DNA from: Ditylenchus dipsaci
Taxonomy: Eukaryota > Nematoda > Chromadorea > Rhabditida > Anguinidae
Reading direction: 5' to 3'
Assembly (NCBI GenBank): GCA_004194705.1
Contig: SADC01000841.1
Location: 310,001 to 374,000 of the forward strand
DNA length: 64,000 nucleotides
Made by a program: the position numbers and the translations under genes. Positions 51,560 to 63,906 of this stretch are shown here, piece after piece. The stretch's first letter is position 1. Each line of letters begins with the position of its first letter. The notes beneath the pieces are model-generated. The model made no database searches. It saw nothing but the letters and a program-made list of their open reading frames with translations, and was not told the origin of the DNA.

Positions 51560-53032
51560 TGAACCGGTAGAATGATACGTACTTAGTTGTATGCCGCCTC
51601 AACCTCTACCAATTTTATTTATTTCTCAAATCATTTAGTAACTTTTTAGACTCAGAATTCCATGAGGAATCAGAACGAAAAATTTCCACAGCAAAGTCAC
51701 TTCAGAAATATGGGTAACTTGCGAAGGTTAAGTAAGGAATGAAAGAGTATCATCGAGGTGTAAGATTTCGGCATTATTAGGGGTTGACCGACATTTGCGC
51801 GCCAACACATGTGCGCCGACACTTACGCGCCGTGACTTTACGCACTGACATTTGCGCGCGACATTTGCGCAGGACATTTGCGCACTATGAAACACCATGA
51901 AAAACTTTTTGAAGCCAAAGTATAAGAAAAAAATGCCTATCCAGGTGTAAATCCAGATTCACCACTTGTACCAGAATATGGATTGAGTGGACCAAAACAG
52001 TTAACTTCTTTTTTCAACCTATACACTAGGTATCCATTCATCAGAGTTATCTCTTGGTCTCCATATATCTCCATCCACCTAAACCACCTGCGCATTGAAT
52101 ACTACTACCTAGGCCCTCCACCTGAGTATGTACTAAGACCTTTGTACCTCTACCTAGGTACGAAAACCTGAGTACCAGATTGATGGCGTACTGGGTACAA
52201 AGCTACGCCTAAACCAAGGTCGCTTTAAGTCAAATCGCTGTTTTAGCATTATCGAATCGTTTTTAGAACACGATTCAGGATCGGGAATAGGGTTGTCGAA
52301 TCGAACGCTCGATTTCGAACTTTTCGCTCGAAAGTTCGAAAAATTTCGAATTTCGAGCGGAAATTTCGAATTTCGAGCGCTCGAAAAAAAATTTCAAATT
52401 ATGCTTTCGAATTTTGAGCGCTTATTTTCGAGTTATAGTTTGGAACTGCTATTTGATCCGCTCTCTCAAAAATTGGCCGGTTGACAAGGTTTTCGAACGC
52501 CGTCAGGAGATGGAAGTTATTAATTTTTGATCTTGTTGAATCTGATTGTTTGTCGATAAATAATTTAATGAATAAAAAAGTTGCAAAACTCAATTTAAAC
52601 ATTAAAATGATATTGCAATGTTTTTGCAATCCTTAATCTGCTATTATTACTTCGGCGCATGATAATACAATTACAATGCTAATGACATTGGAGAATATCA
52701 TTTCTTGACTTACAATGACATTTATTTGACATCACACGACTTGGCTAAAGTATGGTATACCACATGTTCCAAAAACTGGGGTTTGACCACATATTCGAAC
52801 GTTTCAAGTCGTAATTAGTACGAAAAACATGTTTTCCGGTGGCGGAAAGACATCTGGAGCAAAAAAATTATTTTTGAAAAGTGTTCAAAATCTACATTTT
52901 TTGACCAAAAATTCATTTTTTTAATTTTTTTGTTGAAATCGTCGTCTCCGTTTTTTTATCTGCTCATTTTTTTTGATTAACTAGTTTTTTTAGTTTCAAA
53001 TGTCGTTCAACTTGACTTTTGCCTCAACAATG
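51560..53032. other. Intergenic repeats, no supported gene
   Basis: 51790-51880 has tandem GACATTTGCGCGC / GACTTTACGCGCC units. 52290-52490 has TTCGAATTTCGAGCG repeats. 52770-52850 mirrors 53990-54120 (GTGGCGGAAAGACATGTGG..GGAACATGTGGTATACC), so 52740-54130 is itself a large foldback enclosing the next element. Confidence 0.55.
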
Positions 53033-53040
53033 CCAGTGCC

Positions 53041-53689
53041 CATACCTGCACGCTTAGAAAAATCGGCGCCGGGCGCCGACCCAGGCGCCGGGTCTACTTA
53101 AAATCGGCGCCGGCGCCACAATTAATTCGGCGCCGGGCGTCGGCGCCGGCGCCGACGCCTAAAAGAGGAAATACGGCGCCAGGCGCCGGCATCAAGCCAT
53201 TTTTGTAAATAAAATAATAAAATGTAACAAAGACTAATCTAACATTTTATGTTTTTTAATAGATATTTTTTGTATTAGGAATAGCAACAATTATGAGAAA
53301 TTAAAGAGAAATTAAATTTATTGCCTTCTTTGGAATTTCAATCACAGCTGATCAAGCTGGAGAGGCAATCTTTGGAAACAGTGAACAACGAGTCGAGGAA
53401 ATAGTGGATAACTATCTTCATCAGATAGTGGAGAACATCAAAAAAAAGCAAAAACCGGTGATGAAATTTTGTGATTTACATGTGATAAACATAAAAAATA
53501 AAAATTTACTATAAGATTAAAAATAACTTGTCTGCAAAAAAATCTGAGAAAATTTTGAATTTACTAAAACATTGTCAAGACAGCTGAAATCTTAACATTC
53601 AGTCGCCGGCGCCGGCGCCGCAGCTGAAGTGGCGCCGGCGCCCGGCGCCCGACTGTTAAGATTTTTTAGCCGGCGCCCGTGCAGGTATG
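53041..53689. mobile_element. hAT-like element, CATACCTGCACG ends, 8-bp duplication
   Basis: A perfect 12-bp inverted repeat, CATACCTGCACG..CGTGCAGGTATG, with CCAGTGCC at 53033-53040 and 53690-53697. GGCGCC-dense subtermini as at 18317. An open stretch inside (53330-53510) reads DQAGEAIFGNSEQRVEEIV and NYLHQIVENIKKKQK; it is protein-like but unidentified. Confidence 0.85.
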
Positions 53690-54529
53690 CCAGTGCCTGC
53701 CGAAGGCAGGCAGGTGTGTATGAAGGGTCGGCCTTGGCCCCTAAACGCTAATGCGAGTACTGAATTGTTCGGGACCCTTAAAAGGAACCCTTAAAGCCTC
53801 AGGGGGCGTAGGGGGCTTGGGGGCTTAGGGTTGAGCTCCACGACACAAGCGCACCCTGGAAAGAATCCGAGCGAACAGCAGCATGTTGGATCCATCCCCA
53901 GGGCCTTTATATAAGTCAGCATGTGGGTTGTTATGGTGTTGCACACTTTTTATCGTTTTTGAAAAATTGAACCATGAACCCCACCCTGTGGTTTTGGTCG
54001 ATTTCGGTCAAATTTTTTTTTCCACATGTCTTTCCGCCACCGGAAAACATGTTTTTCGTACTAATTACGACCTGAAACGTTCGAATTAGGGGTCAAAACT
54101 TACTTTTGGGAACATGTGGTATACCATAATCCTGCCGTCAATATAGAACACAATAATGCAGTAGGAAAGTGTAGTGCAACGGAAGTTGTCGAACTCGTCC
54201 GATCTGGCATAGTCAAGCAACGTTGGGCTCGACTAGTAGATGGCTCAAAGTTTTGTGAAAATTTTAAATGCCAATAAAAAAATTTAAAAATATTTTTGAC
54301 AAAATTAGGGTGGCCCCGCACGAATTCAAATTTCGCAAAGTGCTGCGCTTATCAAGTTTCATGGTCTTTTAATTTATGTATGGTTTTCTTAGAAACCAAG
54401 TTGAAAAATACGTACAGAAGTTCAGTGATTAGGAAAAATTTTTGAATTCCCGGGCACCACCTCTTATCAGCGTGGGAATGCCCCTCTGAGAAAACTTGTG
54501 ATCTGACAACCATACTTTGTCAGTTTGAT

Positions 54530-54835
54530 CCAGTGGAATACCACAAACTGCCAGTGGTACGCCACAAAGTGCCACTGGAATGCCACTAATTACCACTGGA
54601 ATGCCACTTAGTTATTTGATCCAGTGGTTTTCCATTGGATTACCACTGGACTTTAGCTGAGTCCAGTGGTAATCCACTGGATTGCCACTGGATTCCGCTA
54701 AGTCCAGTGGTAATCCAGTGGAATACTACTGGATTTAACGACTTTTCTGGCATTCCAGTGGCACTTAGTGGTTTTCCAGTGGCACTTTGTGGCATTCCAG
54801 TGGCACTTTGTGGCGTACCACTGGATTAAAATTAG
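54530..54835. repeat. CCAGTGGNATNCCACTGG foldback tract
   Basis: Many self-complementary CCAGTGGTAATCCACTGG words, with the orientation switching near 54650. Same family as 49205-49440. Confidence 0.65.
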
Positions 54836-54839
54836 CTGT

Positions 54840-55558
54840 GAAGCTAGTAGTGTAAATGGCCGTAGAGCACACAAATTGTGGTAGAATTTTTTTATCAATG
54901 TATGACCCTACTATAGAATACCCCCCCCCCCTTCCCAATTTTCCTTCTAAAACTTAAGTAAAGACTACCCAAATTTATGTCCCAGACCCCGGAAAACATG
55001 CGTAAACAATTTATTAGTCACAACTTCCGTACGCTGGCCTACCCCCAAAGCCTAAGGGCTAAGCCTAAACTTGTTGTTGCAAGGGTAGTTACAGCATTTT
55101 AAAAGGTCGGATTTTCGGGGTGGGGGGTATTCTATAGTAGCACCCAATGTATTTGTTTTTTTTCAGCGACAAGGAAAGCAGAGAAAGTGATGAGCATAAT
55201 TTGTTCTGGACAATCTCCAACTAGAAAATAAAATTGCTTTTCGTGTTTCAATTAGAGCTGAGTCCTGTAGCGAACCAATAGAGAGCCATGCGTATTACCA
55301 ATTGTGTCAAGTCAGGTCTTGGTAAACCCTCTTGCTTATGTCTGTTCATCATCCATAATGCACTGAGAACACGATTTAACTGAAAATTTCACTTTGTCAT
55401 CGAAATTGAAATTGGGTCTGATTGAGAGCTTAGAGACATCCAGAGTGAATTTTAGATTTCAGCCATTAATCACCTAAAATGTGTGCCACGTTGTTATCTT
55501 GTGATCAGTTGTGGAAATTCTGATTTTATTCCAATAATTTTCAGATATTACCTACAGA
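54840..55558. other. Upstream region of beta-TrCP
   Basis: 54905-55140 is an inverted repeat (TATAGAATACCCCCC..GGGGGGTATTCTATAG). 55150-55558 is unique. A 5' UTR intron may end at TTTTCAG near 55544. No other gene seen. Confidence 0.5.
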
Positions 55559-58041
55559 ATGAGCATAAGTGATAACAATGGGTCAAATTCTCTACCAGAC
55601 GTTGAGGTACTATTGACATCTTTTTTTATTCTCCAACTCTACCAATTCTCACCATTTTCAGGCCCTTCAACTGCTGACATGATGGCTTATTTGTCGCTGA
55701 CTGAGAAAGAAAAAGCATTAAGCGAGGTAAGTGGTCTAACCATCTGTGCTCACTGCATTCTAAATATTTCTCTAATTCCAGCGTTACTTATTCGACCGTG
55801 ATTCAGTTTTCGAGGTAGGTTGTTTTTTGGGTTCCAATATGTCTCACAATGGTGACCATTACCATTTTCAGAAATTCACATCTTGGACAGAGCAGGATCA
55901 GACAGACTTCACCAAGGTTCTACTCCAAAAGATGTGTCATCACCAACATGGACAGATTGACCAGTACTTGAAACCAATGCTGCAACGCGACTTTATTACA
56001 TTATTACCAAGTGAGTGATTCCACTTAAGTATTTCCCTCATAGACTGTTCTCAGTCATCCTAGGCAAGTCGACTTTTTCTATGTATCAAATTTAGGTGGT
56101 CTTGCCGAGCACGTACTCTCGCTGTTGGATGCCAAATCTCTATGTGCGAGTGCGTGTGTAAGCAAAGCCTGGAGGCGTGCCATCGCTCATGGGATGTTGT
56201 GGCGGAAGCTAATCGAACGCAAAGTAAGGACAGATGCTCTTTGGCGAGGACTAAGTGAAAAACGTGGATGGTGAGTTGATTTATATTTTGGATTGCCCAA
56301 ACCTGATTGCAGTTTTCGTAAACTTTTAGGAAGAAGTTCTTATTCGTTTCCAAGGAACAAGCCACATATCTGATTGCATTAGCCAAAAACGTCGGAAAAA
56401 TAGAAGCCGAAGAACTCAAGAGATCACATCCGGTAATTTGAGGATCAGCTAGAATTCACCTAACTTTTTGCTTTCAGGACCCAAATGAATTCCAGCACCT
56501 GTTCTATCGCGAGCTTTACCCTCAAATAGTGCGTGATATTATGATGATTGAAAATAATTGGCACCAAGGCAAGCATCGTTTACAGCGCATCAACTGTGAG
56601 TCCGAAAACAGCAAGGGTAGGTCATTTTCTGGTAAATTCTTGTAACGAATGTTGGGAATATCAGTGCTTTTCAGGCGTATACTGCCTACAATACGATGAT
56701 GACAAGATAATTTCCGGTCTTCGAGATAACACAATAAAAGTTTGGAAAAGATCTGATCTGACATGTACGGATACACTCACTGGGCATACTGGATCAGGTT
56801 ATTATTTTTTATATTTCTTGCCTGCTCCTTCGGAAACTGCTTGTTCAGTGCTTTGCCTTCAATACGACGACAGGATCATTGCCAGCGGAAGCAGCGATTC
56901 CACTGTTCGCATTTGGGATGTCAAGACAGGAGCTCAACTTAACACTTTGATCCATCATTGTGAGGCTGTACTTCATTTGCGTTTTCAAAACGGGATGCTG
57001 GTTACTTGGTTGACTTTTATATTTGCATGTAATTTGTTGAATTATTCTCTAATTTTTCAGTTCTAAAGACAGGTCAATTGCTGTGTGGGATATGGTCTCG
57101 CCCCAAGAAATTGATCTAAGAAGGGTTCTCGTAGGGCACAGAGCAGCAGTTAATGTGGTCGACTTTGATCAGACGTACATTGTATCAGCCAGTGGTGATC
57201 GAACCATAAAAGTGGGTCTTTTTACTGTTTTTAATTCAGCACCTTTGCTTCATTATGGTTGTTTTTCAGGTTGGAGTGCTGATACATGTGAATTTGTCAG
57301 AACTGTGGGTTTTGCACATCCTTTGTCATCTCTTATATGTTTTATATCACCTGTTACAGCTAAATGGTCACAAGCGAGGGATTGCATGCTTGCAATACAG
57401 GGACCGCCTGATTGTCTCCGGCTCCAGTGATTATTCGATTCGGTTGGTTTAGCCTTCAATTTATTGTTTTACATATGATTTATTTCAGGCTTTGGGATAT
57501 TGAGTGTGGTACTTGCTTGAGGGTGCTAGAAGGGCATGAAGAACTAGTACGGTGCATCCGCTTCGACTCCAAAAGAATAGTCTCTGGTGCATACGATGGG
57601 TACTTTTTTGGTCTTTTAATTGATTACAATAATAATCTTGGAAACTTTTAGGAAAATCAAGGTTTGGGACTTGCAAGCAGCATTGGATCCAAGGACACCG
57701 CCCAATAATATATGTATTAAAACTCTATCGGTAATTTCACATTGCGTATTCTCATAAGCTCTCATTCTAAATGAGCAAATTGCGTTTTAGGAGCACACTG
57801 GACGAGTCTTCCGGCTTCAGTTCGATGAATTCCAGATTGTGAGCAGTTCGCACGATGACACCATCTTAATTTGGGTAGTTTCGGTCATGCTTTAATCCAT
57901 TTTATATCATTCTTGCAGGACTTCTTGAACACTGCACACCCCACAGCGATGAATCTGCAACCGCAAGGACCACCACCGCTTCCTCCGCAGATGATGGGGC
58001 CAGCTGGCGAAGGAGGATATCAACAAGCTCCAATCATGTAA
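55559..58041 (+). CDS. BTRC: Beta-TrCP (Slimb/LIN-23) F-box WD40 protein
   Basis: Substrate receptor of an SCF ubiquitin ligase that recognises phosphodegrons (beta-catenin, IkB and others). Exons: 55559-55606, 55662-55726, 55782-55814, 55872-56010 (dimerisation domain, [18 protein letters not shown]), 56096-56270 (F-box, [20 protein letters not shown], then [10 protein letters not shown]), 56330-56432, 56478-56616, 56675-about 56798, 56853-57009, 57061-about 57208, about 57271-57310, about 57360-57442, 57489-57599, 57652-57731, 57791-57873 and 57919-58041. Exons from 56675 on encode seven WD40 repeats ([40 protein letters not shown]). The Pro-rich tail ends ..APIM at TAA 58039-58041. Joining exons 1 and 2 leaves the frame off by one, so translation may start at ATG 55679. 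The junction near 57210-57271 gives KVGW or needs 1 nt. AATAAA at 58133-58138. Confidence 0.95.
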
Positions 58042-58314
58042 ATCTTTATCTCTAGAGTGCGTTCATTATTGTCTTGTCCGTTTTCGATGTGGAAATCCAT
58101 GTTATTTCGTCCTTCTTTTTTGGGCTTCTGGGAATAAAATGTTTCGAGGATCTCGCATATGTTTTTCCTATCTCTGCTGGGACTAGTCCAGCGAAAAAAA
58201 ATTTTGAATTGTAAAGGCGAGCGTGCCAAGCGTTAAACTAGACTCAGAATTCAATGCGGAACACTATGGTGCTAGAATCCGGGCGAAAAACCTCGTTTTT
58301 CACCCTCAACCAGG

Positions 58315-60625
58315 CTTTTTAAAGGACCATACTTGTAGATCATGATGAGAATTTGGCAAATTCAAATGCGCGCGGGACACTTTTTTACTTCAAAAATACT
58401 CTTTGAATTACGCATTGTTGGTATATGCAAGTAAAGAACGAAACCTTATATAAGTAGCTCAGTTGTTTAGTGGTAAGTAGCGCTCTGTGCCGATTTCGAG
58501 CTCAGGTTCGATTCCCGTGTCTGCTCTGTTATTTTTGATCATTCATGTTAATACATAATAAATAATGGCTGTAAGTAATTTCACCCGCTAAATTATTCTT
58601 TTACCCCGCCAAATTATTCATTTACCCCGCCAAATCGTAAAAATAAGTATTTCTCGGTGTTTTTAACACGCAAAAGGCCGACTGTAACTTTCAGGTGTAT
58701 AAGCCTAACTTTTCACGCTGAGCACGATGGCGCAAAAAATTTTCGTGAAAAGGTGTGAGTGGAACGGTTGAAATAGCTCCAAAAAATAGGTCACTTTCAC
58801 CTACTCCTGACCACCTGGAATTTGAGAAAAATATCGGTGGTACTCGCTCAAATTGAAGCAGCACTTAGATGTGTAATATACCAGAATAGAGGGCGTAATC
58901 AGGGCTATCTATTGCTCGCAAACTTGTATCTGAGTGATTTAATTTCCCAGAGCATTTTAGATTTTTTCATTACTAGCCAGTTTTCGAAAACCTTCAATTT
59001 TAACCATAAAATGGTCCTAGACATGTCATAGTTGCGTTTAACTTCTCAATACGTGGTCAACACTTGTGGAGAAATTCAAGAGCTTCAAGATAGGCAAAAA
59101 TTCAGCACAAAAATTACGCAAAAGAGTTTTTACGAGAATTCAAGTGGTTGTGGCTTAGTTTCGTAATTTTTTCAAAAAATTTCAAGGAATTTTTTAGAAA
59201 ATAAAAATATCACATGATAGAGCGCTAAAAACTGCATCAGATACAATGGTTAGATTACATGTAAGACTGTGTTCTCCAGGAAGTATGTTGGAAGTATGTT
59301 GGAAACTTCGTCGTACATGGCAGTTTCTAGTTTATGCCGTTTCTAGAATAGTAATCACGGTCTTGATTCAGATCTAACCATTGTATCTGATGCAGTTTTT
59401 TGCGCTCTATCATGTGATATTTTTATTTTCTAAAAAATCCCTTGAAATTTTTTGAAAAAATACGAAACTAAGCCACAACCACTTGAATTCTCGTCCGAAA
59501 GACCATCGTTTTCTGTAGGGTTTGTAGTCAAAATGTTTTGCCTTGAATTTGTTATATTCGCTTGTTGTCTTGTGAGTCTTTGCACTAGTTCTCTTGCATT
59601 TTTCACGCTGATCACTTTGCTATATATACTCTCTATTTTCTTTAGAAAATATCCAAGAATATGCCAAACCAGGTATCCTTCAAATTTCAATTTTAGGGAA
59701 ACTGCTGGTCTTACCACTTCTTCTGCAATTTCTGAAAAGCTTTTGCGTAATTTTTGTGCTGAATTTTTGCCTATCTTGAAGCTCTTGAATTTCCCACAAG
59801 TGTTGACCACGTATTGAGAAGTTAAACGCAACTATGACATGTCTAGAACCATTTTATGGTTAAAATTGAAGGTTTTCGAAAACTGGCTAGTAATGAAAAA
59901 ATCTAAAATGCTCTGGGAAATTAAATCACTCAGATACAAGTTTGCGAGCAATAGATAGCCCTGATTACGCCCTCTATTCTGGTATATTACACATCTAAGT
60001 GCTTCTTTAATTTAAGCGAGTACCACCGATATTTTTCTCAAATTCCAGGTGGTCAGGAGTAGGTGAAAGTGACCTATTTTTGGAGCTATTTTACCCGTTC
60101 CACTCACACTTTTTCACGAAATTTTTTTGCGCCATCGTGCTCAGCGTGAAAAGTTAGGCTTATACACCCGAAAGTTACAGTCGGCCTTTCGCGTGTTAAG
60201 TCGTAATTTTTTTTTTCAATCATTATGTAGCCCTGAATCTTTAGTTTCTGATAAGCTATCAACTGACTCTTGTTGTTGAAAAAAATTTGAGAAATACCCG
60301 GTTTTATGAAACAACTCCTGTTTCATAAAAATGGGTATTTCCCAATTTTTTTTAAACGACAAGGGGTCAGTTGATCGCTTATCAGAAACTAGAGATTCAG
60401 GGCTACATGATGATCAAAAGAAATAAAATTTTACGACATAAGAACACCGAGAAATACTCATTTTCACGATTTGGCGGGGTAAATGAATAATTTGGCGGGG
60501 CAAAACAATTTTAGCCAATAAATAATTTGAAAAAAAGAGAAAATAAAAAAAAGTGTCCCGCGCGCATTTGAATTTGCCAAATCCCATTGTCATCAACAAG
60601 TATGGTCCTTTTATCAGGCATGTGT
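58315..60625. repeat. 2.3-kb giant palindrome (foldback element)
   Basis: Outer arms AAAGGACCATACTTGT..GCGCGCGGGACAC at 58318-58390 mirror 60555-60615; TTTACCCCGCCAAATTATTC follows. Inner arms 58660-59250 mirror 59372-60190 base for base over long stretches (for example GCACGATGGCGCAAAAAATTT and CATCAGATACAATGGTTAGA). The loop is 59250-59372. The right arm holds about 270 nt (59480-59750) missing from the left and a second palindrome (60205-60420). The left arm holds a tRNA-like insert at 58455-58545. The 133-codon minus frame at 59430-59831 occurs only in the right arm and has no recognised homology. Confidence 0.8.
58455..58545 (+). repeat. tRNA-like sequence in the palindrome arm
   Basis: GTAGCTCAGTTGTTTAGTGG is A-box-like, and CAGGTTCGATTCCCGTG is a perfect B box. 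No matching acceptor stem, so it is probably tRNA-derived. Confidence 0.4.
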
Positions 60626-61980
60626 ATTTGGTATTCATCAAAATATTCACCCTAAATGAGCGTGTAATAGCTTAAACTGTTGGGCGTATTCCGAGCTTTC
60701 TGCAAAGTACAAATTTACAGTATGTCTCATGATAATTGTAGGAAATTATTCATTTATCTATTAAAAACAAAATTCAGAGAGTTCCGTTCCTATTCACAAA
60801 ATTGCGCATAACTTGTTGCACAGATGTAATCTACTCAAACAAATTTGTGCATCAAGTAGCGCACCAACAGAGCTTTCAAAATGAGTATAAATAAATCCTG
60901 TGTACTTCGTATAATGAGCTCGGTAATTGAAATGGAACGGAAAAATTTGAGATTATTAGCAATCATTTTCACTTAAAATTTTTTTTCGCTCGGAATACTT
61001 GAAATTCTGACACCTAAATCGTGTTTGGCATAGTAGATTGGATAATATATTTTTTCTCACCGCAAATACGCTGCCAATACACCGCAAAAAAATTTCCCGT
61101 AGAGTATTTATATCCCACCGTAAAATACTTTTTTTCTCATCGCATTCATGAAAAGATTTTTACCCTGAACCAGTTTTAGGGTGGTTTTAGGTGATTCTGA
61201 ATGGTTGAGGGTGGTATACTGGGAAAAAAGATTCTGATCCGCTCAATCGCTTTTTCGTAAAAAGTCAACCCTCTTTTGTAAATTCATTTGTTGCTAGCCG
61301 AATTATGAGTGACAGGAATGACTACAGCAGTGAGGATGGGTTTAATTAGGTCATATTGCCATTTTACCTATCGAACCCCAAACCGGTAGAAGAACCCTTA
61401 GGCCAGGTAGCTATTCACCTGGATGGCCTCAGAAATAAAAAATTAGTCGAATTCCAAATCAAACCATTTTTTTACTCAAAAGTGCGCACAGAATTCGGTT
61501 CTGTAAGACCTAAATTACGATTTTACCTGCCCAAACCCTAAAACCTTGGTAAGATACTATCAAGCAGGTTAATATCCACCCAAATGGTTTTAAAAATCAA
61601 AAGTTATTAAAAATTACAAGCAACCTATTCTTCCAAGTTAAAATTGTGTGGGGAATCTTGTTTGTTCCGCACGCTCGGCCTTCACAGTGTTAACTGCGGT
61701 AGCGTCCAAATTTTGTTGTTTTCGATACAAAAACAGTTTTATGTAACTGTTCGCCATGTATTTGACGTGAAGTCTAGACTTTCGTCGGACGTGAATTTAA
61801 TTAGTCAGAAAAAAAGTTGAAAATCTAATATTTTTGACTTACTTCTACTTTCGATTCCACATCGAATATACAGATAAAAAAGTGGAAAAAATTAAAAAAT
61901 CGAAAGTGTCCGTTAGACATTTTTTAAAATAATTTTCCCCGGAAAAACATCCAACTGATGAAAAAAGCTTTTGTCTTGGT
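60626..61980. other. Intergenic, no supported gene
   Basis: Unique AT-rich sequence. A GTGTCAGAATTTC / GACACCTAAATCGTG terminus near 61000 is of the 36530 type. The 61356-61541 frame has no homology. Confidence 0.4.
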
Positions 61981-61995
61981 TAAATCGATGGTTCG

Positions 61996-62239
61996 CAGCT
62001 ATTTAAGGGGCATGGTCACCTGTTACAAATTTTGTCTCCGCCAATTAAAATTTTTTTGCCGAATCAATGAACTTCTGTACGGGTTTTCAACTTGGTTTCT
62101 AACAAAAATACCTAAAATAAAATTCTAGGCCTCGCTTTTTTAGAAACTAAGTTGAAAAATCAGTGCAGAAGTTCAATGATCCGGAAAAATTTTGAATTGG
62201 CTGGGACAAATTCAAAAACAGGTGACCATGGCCCTTTAA
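61996..62239. mobile_element. Palindromic MITE, TTAAGGGGCATGGTCACC ends
   Basis: Left TTAAGGGGCATGGTCACCTG, right CAGGTGACCATGGCCCTTTAA. The interior carries the TTCTGTACGGGTTTTCAAC / TTTCTAAC palindrome also found at 3676, 4243, 11466 and 35153. Ends are related to 51231. Confidence 0.75.
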
Positions 62240-62439
62240 TCGATGATAGTGCTAGTGATAAATACAATTATTCCAAAAAATATTAGCCTCATTCAGTGTT
62301 TTCAAAAGCCACACCTCACACTTAGGGGCACACTAACTTCACTGACCTTCTTATCTCAATTTTTTTCGGATTTCAGATGTTTTAACACCGTTTTGTAGCT
62401 GAGATTTGTCGCTATTACAGGAACTCGGGTTTGAGTTTA

Positions 62440-62730
62440 AATAGGGTAAGGTTAAGGTTGAAATGGGGTAATGTTAAACTTTAAATAGGATTCAAAGTCA
62501 ACTTAAAGTTTAACAGGACCTAATTTAAACTTTAACCTAACCTGGAAAAGTGAATAATGGGTAAAGTTAAGATTTATTTAAAGTTTATTTAAACATCAAC
62601 CTTACCCAATTTAAACTTTACAATGTCCAGTCAAATATTTCCTTTAAAATTTGAACTTTAAATTAGGTAAAGTCTTACTTTAAATTGGTTGAAGTTTGAC
62701 TTGATTTAAACTTTATTTAAGGTTTAACAC
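62440..62730. repeat. GTTTAAA/TTTAAAC tract
   Basis: Repeated words AACTTTAAATAGG, TTAAACTTTAACC in both orientations, with no coding frame. Followed by a MITE starting ACCGTATTTTCTCTAATAACTACCC at 62754. Confidence 0.55.
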
Positions 62731-62753
62731 CCACTTTTTGCTTTTTCGCATAC

Positions 62754-63905
62754 CGTATTTTCTCTAATAACTACCCCCTCTAATTAATTACCCCTCTCTA
62801 TTAATTACCCCCATAGGCACCCTGTATCTCAGCTCAAAAAAATTATTCTGCAGATCTGTTTTTTGCGTTTTCTTAATCACCACGAACTTAGTTGATTCCA
62901 CTTTTTAGATTTTGGTTGAGCACCCAAAATTTTCAAAATTTAAATAATTTTTGTAGAATAAATTGTTTGGCAGTGTCCATAGTTGGCATCAACATTTTTG
63001 TTGACTCCGAAATGTTGATGGTATCTTCAAAAATTTCCGTTCAATATTTTGTTGGCCCCAACGCTCACCTAGAACATTTTGAAGCCAAAAATGTCTGTTG
63101 AACCCTTCAGTAAAATGTTGCCCTCAACTCCCTCAAAAATAACTTTTTGTTTTTCGGAATTGTGTTCGGAATTGTTTTATTATATTGAGCAATACACACT
63201 CAGCACTCCTCGCAGGCATTAGTTTGCTCTTACAAGGAGATTTTAAGGATCTTTTGTCTAGGACAAAAGACAATAATTTTTTTTATTGTATTTTTCTAGA
63301 GCACCCCTAGGTTACCTGTAAAAATGGTTGGCTAGGCCCCGCGTGATAGTCAAAATTTTGAGAAATAATTAATTGAAAGTTGAAATGTGACCATGATATA
63401 TAAAATGCTTTCCTCAAAATTTAAATTGTCTCAAGGGACAACCATTCGTATGATCGTGATTATTGACTGCTGAATTGCAGGGTAACACTTGATTTTCAAA
63501 AAATCGAAATTTTGCCGCTATTCCATTGTACACCATCCCCCAACCCCCATCCCACCCCCCCCCAAAGTAGGACTATTCTATCGTACTCCCCCTCCCCGAA
63601 AACCAACTTTTTATAAGTACCGTATGTTTCAAATTTTCGTCACGCTTTATTTTGCTCATAACTTTTCTTATTTCGAAGTGTTTTGGAACGATCTTTTTTT
63701 TTGTTTGAAAGCTGACATTCTGGGCAATCGTATGACACCTTATTTGTTCTGTTATCACTGTCTACAGGAGAAAATTTTCAAAGTTGAAAAATGTCTTTAT
63801 TTTTTCTGACTTTGGGCAAAATGGACTACACTATTAAGCAAAACATGACACCCTTTATTCAATTCCTAGCAAAACAACAAACAAGAAACATAATAAAAAC
63901 TGAGA
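62754..63905. other. MITE and unique sequence before the minus-strand gene
   Basis: 62754-62950 belongs to the ACCGTATT-NCTCTAATAA family (TTTTTAGATTTTGGTTGAGC). 62970-63120 repeats CAACATTTT words. 63530-63600 is C-rich. No gene recognised. Confidence 0.45.
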
Positions 63906-63906
63906 T

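Noticed and set aside
59430..59831. 133-codon minus frame as a host gene
   Set aside because: It lies wholly inside one arm of a palindrome, and part of it is mirrored in the other arm. No homology recognised, so it is kept only as a finding.
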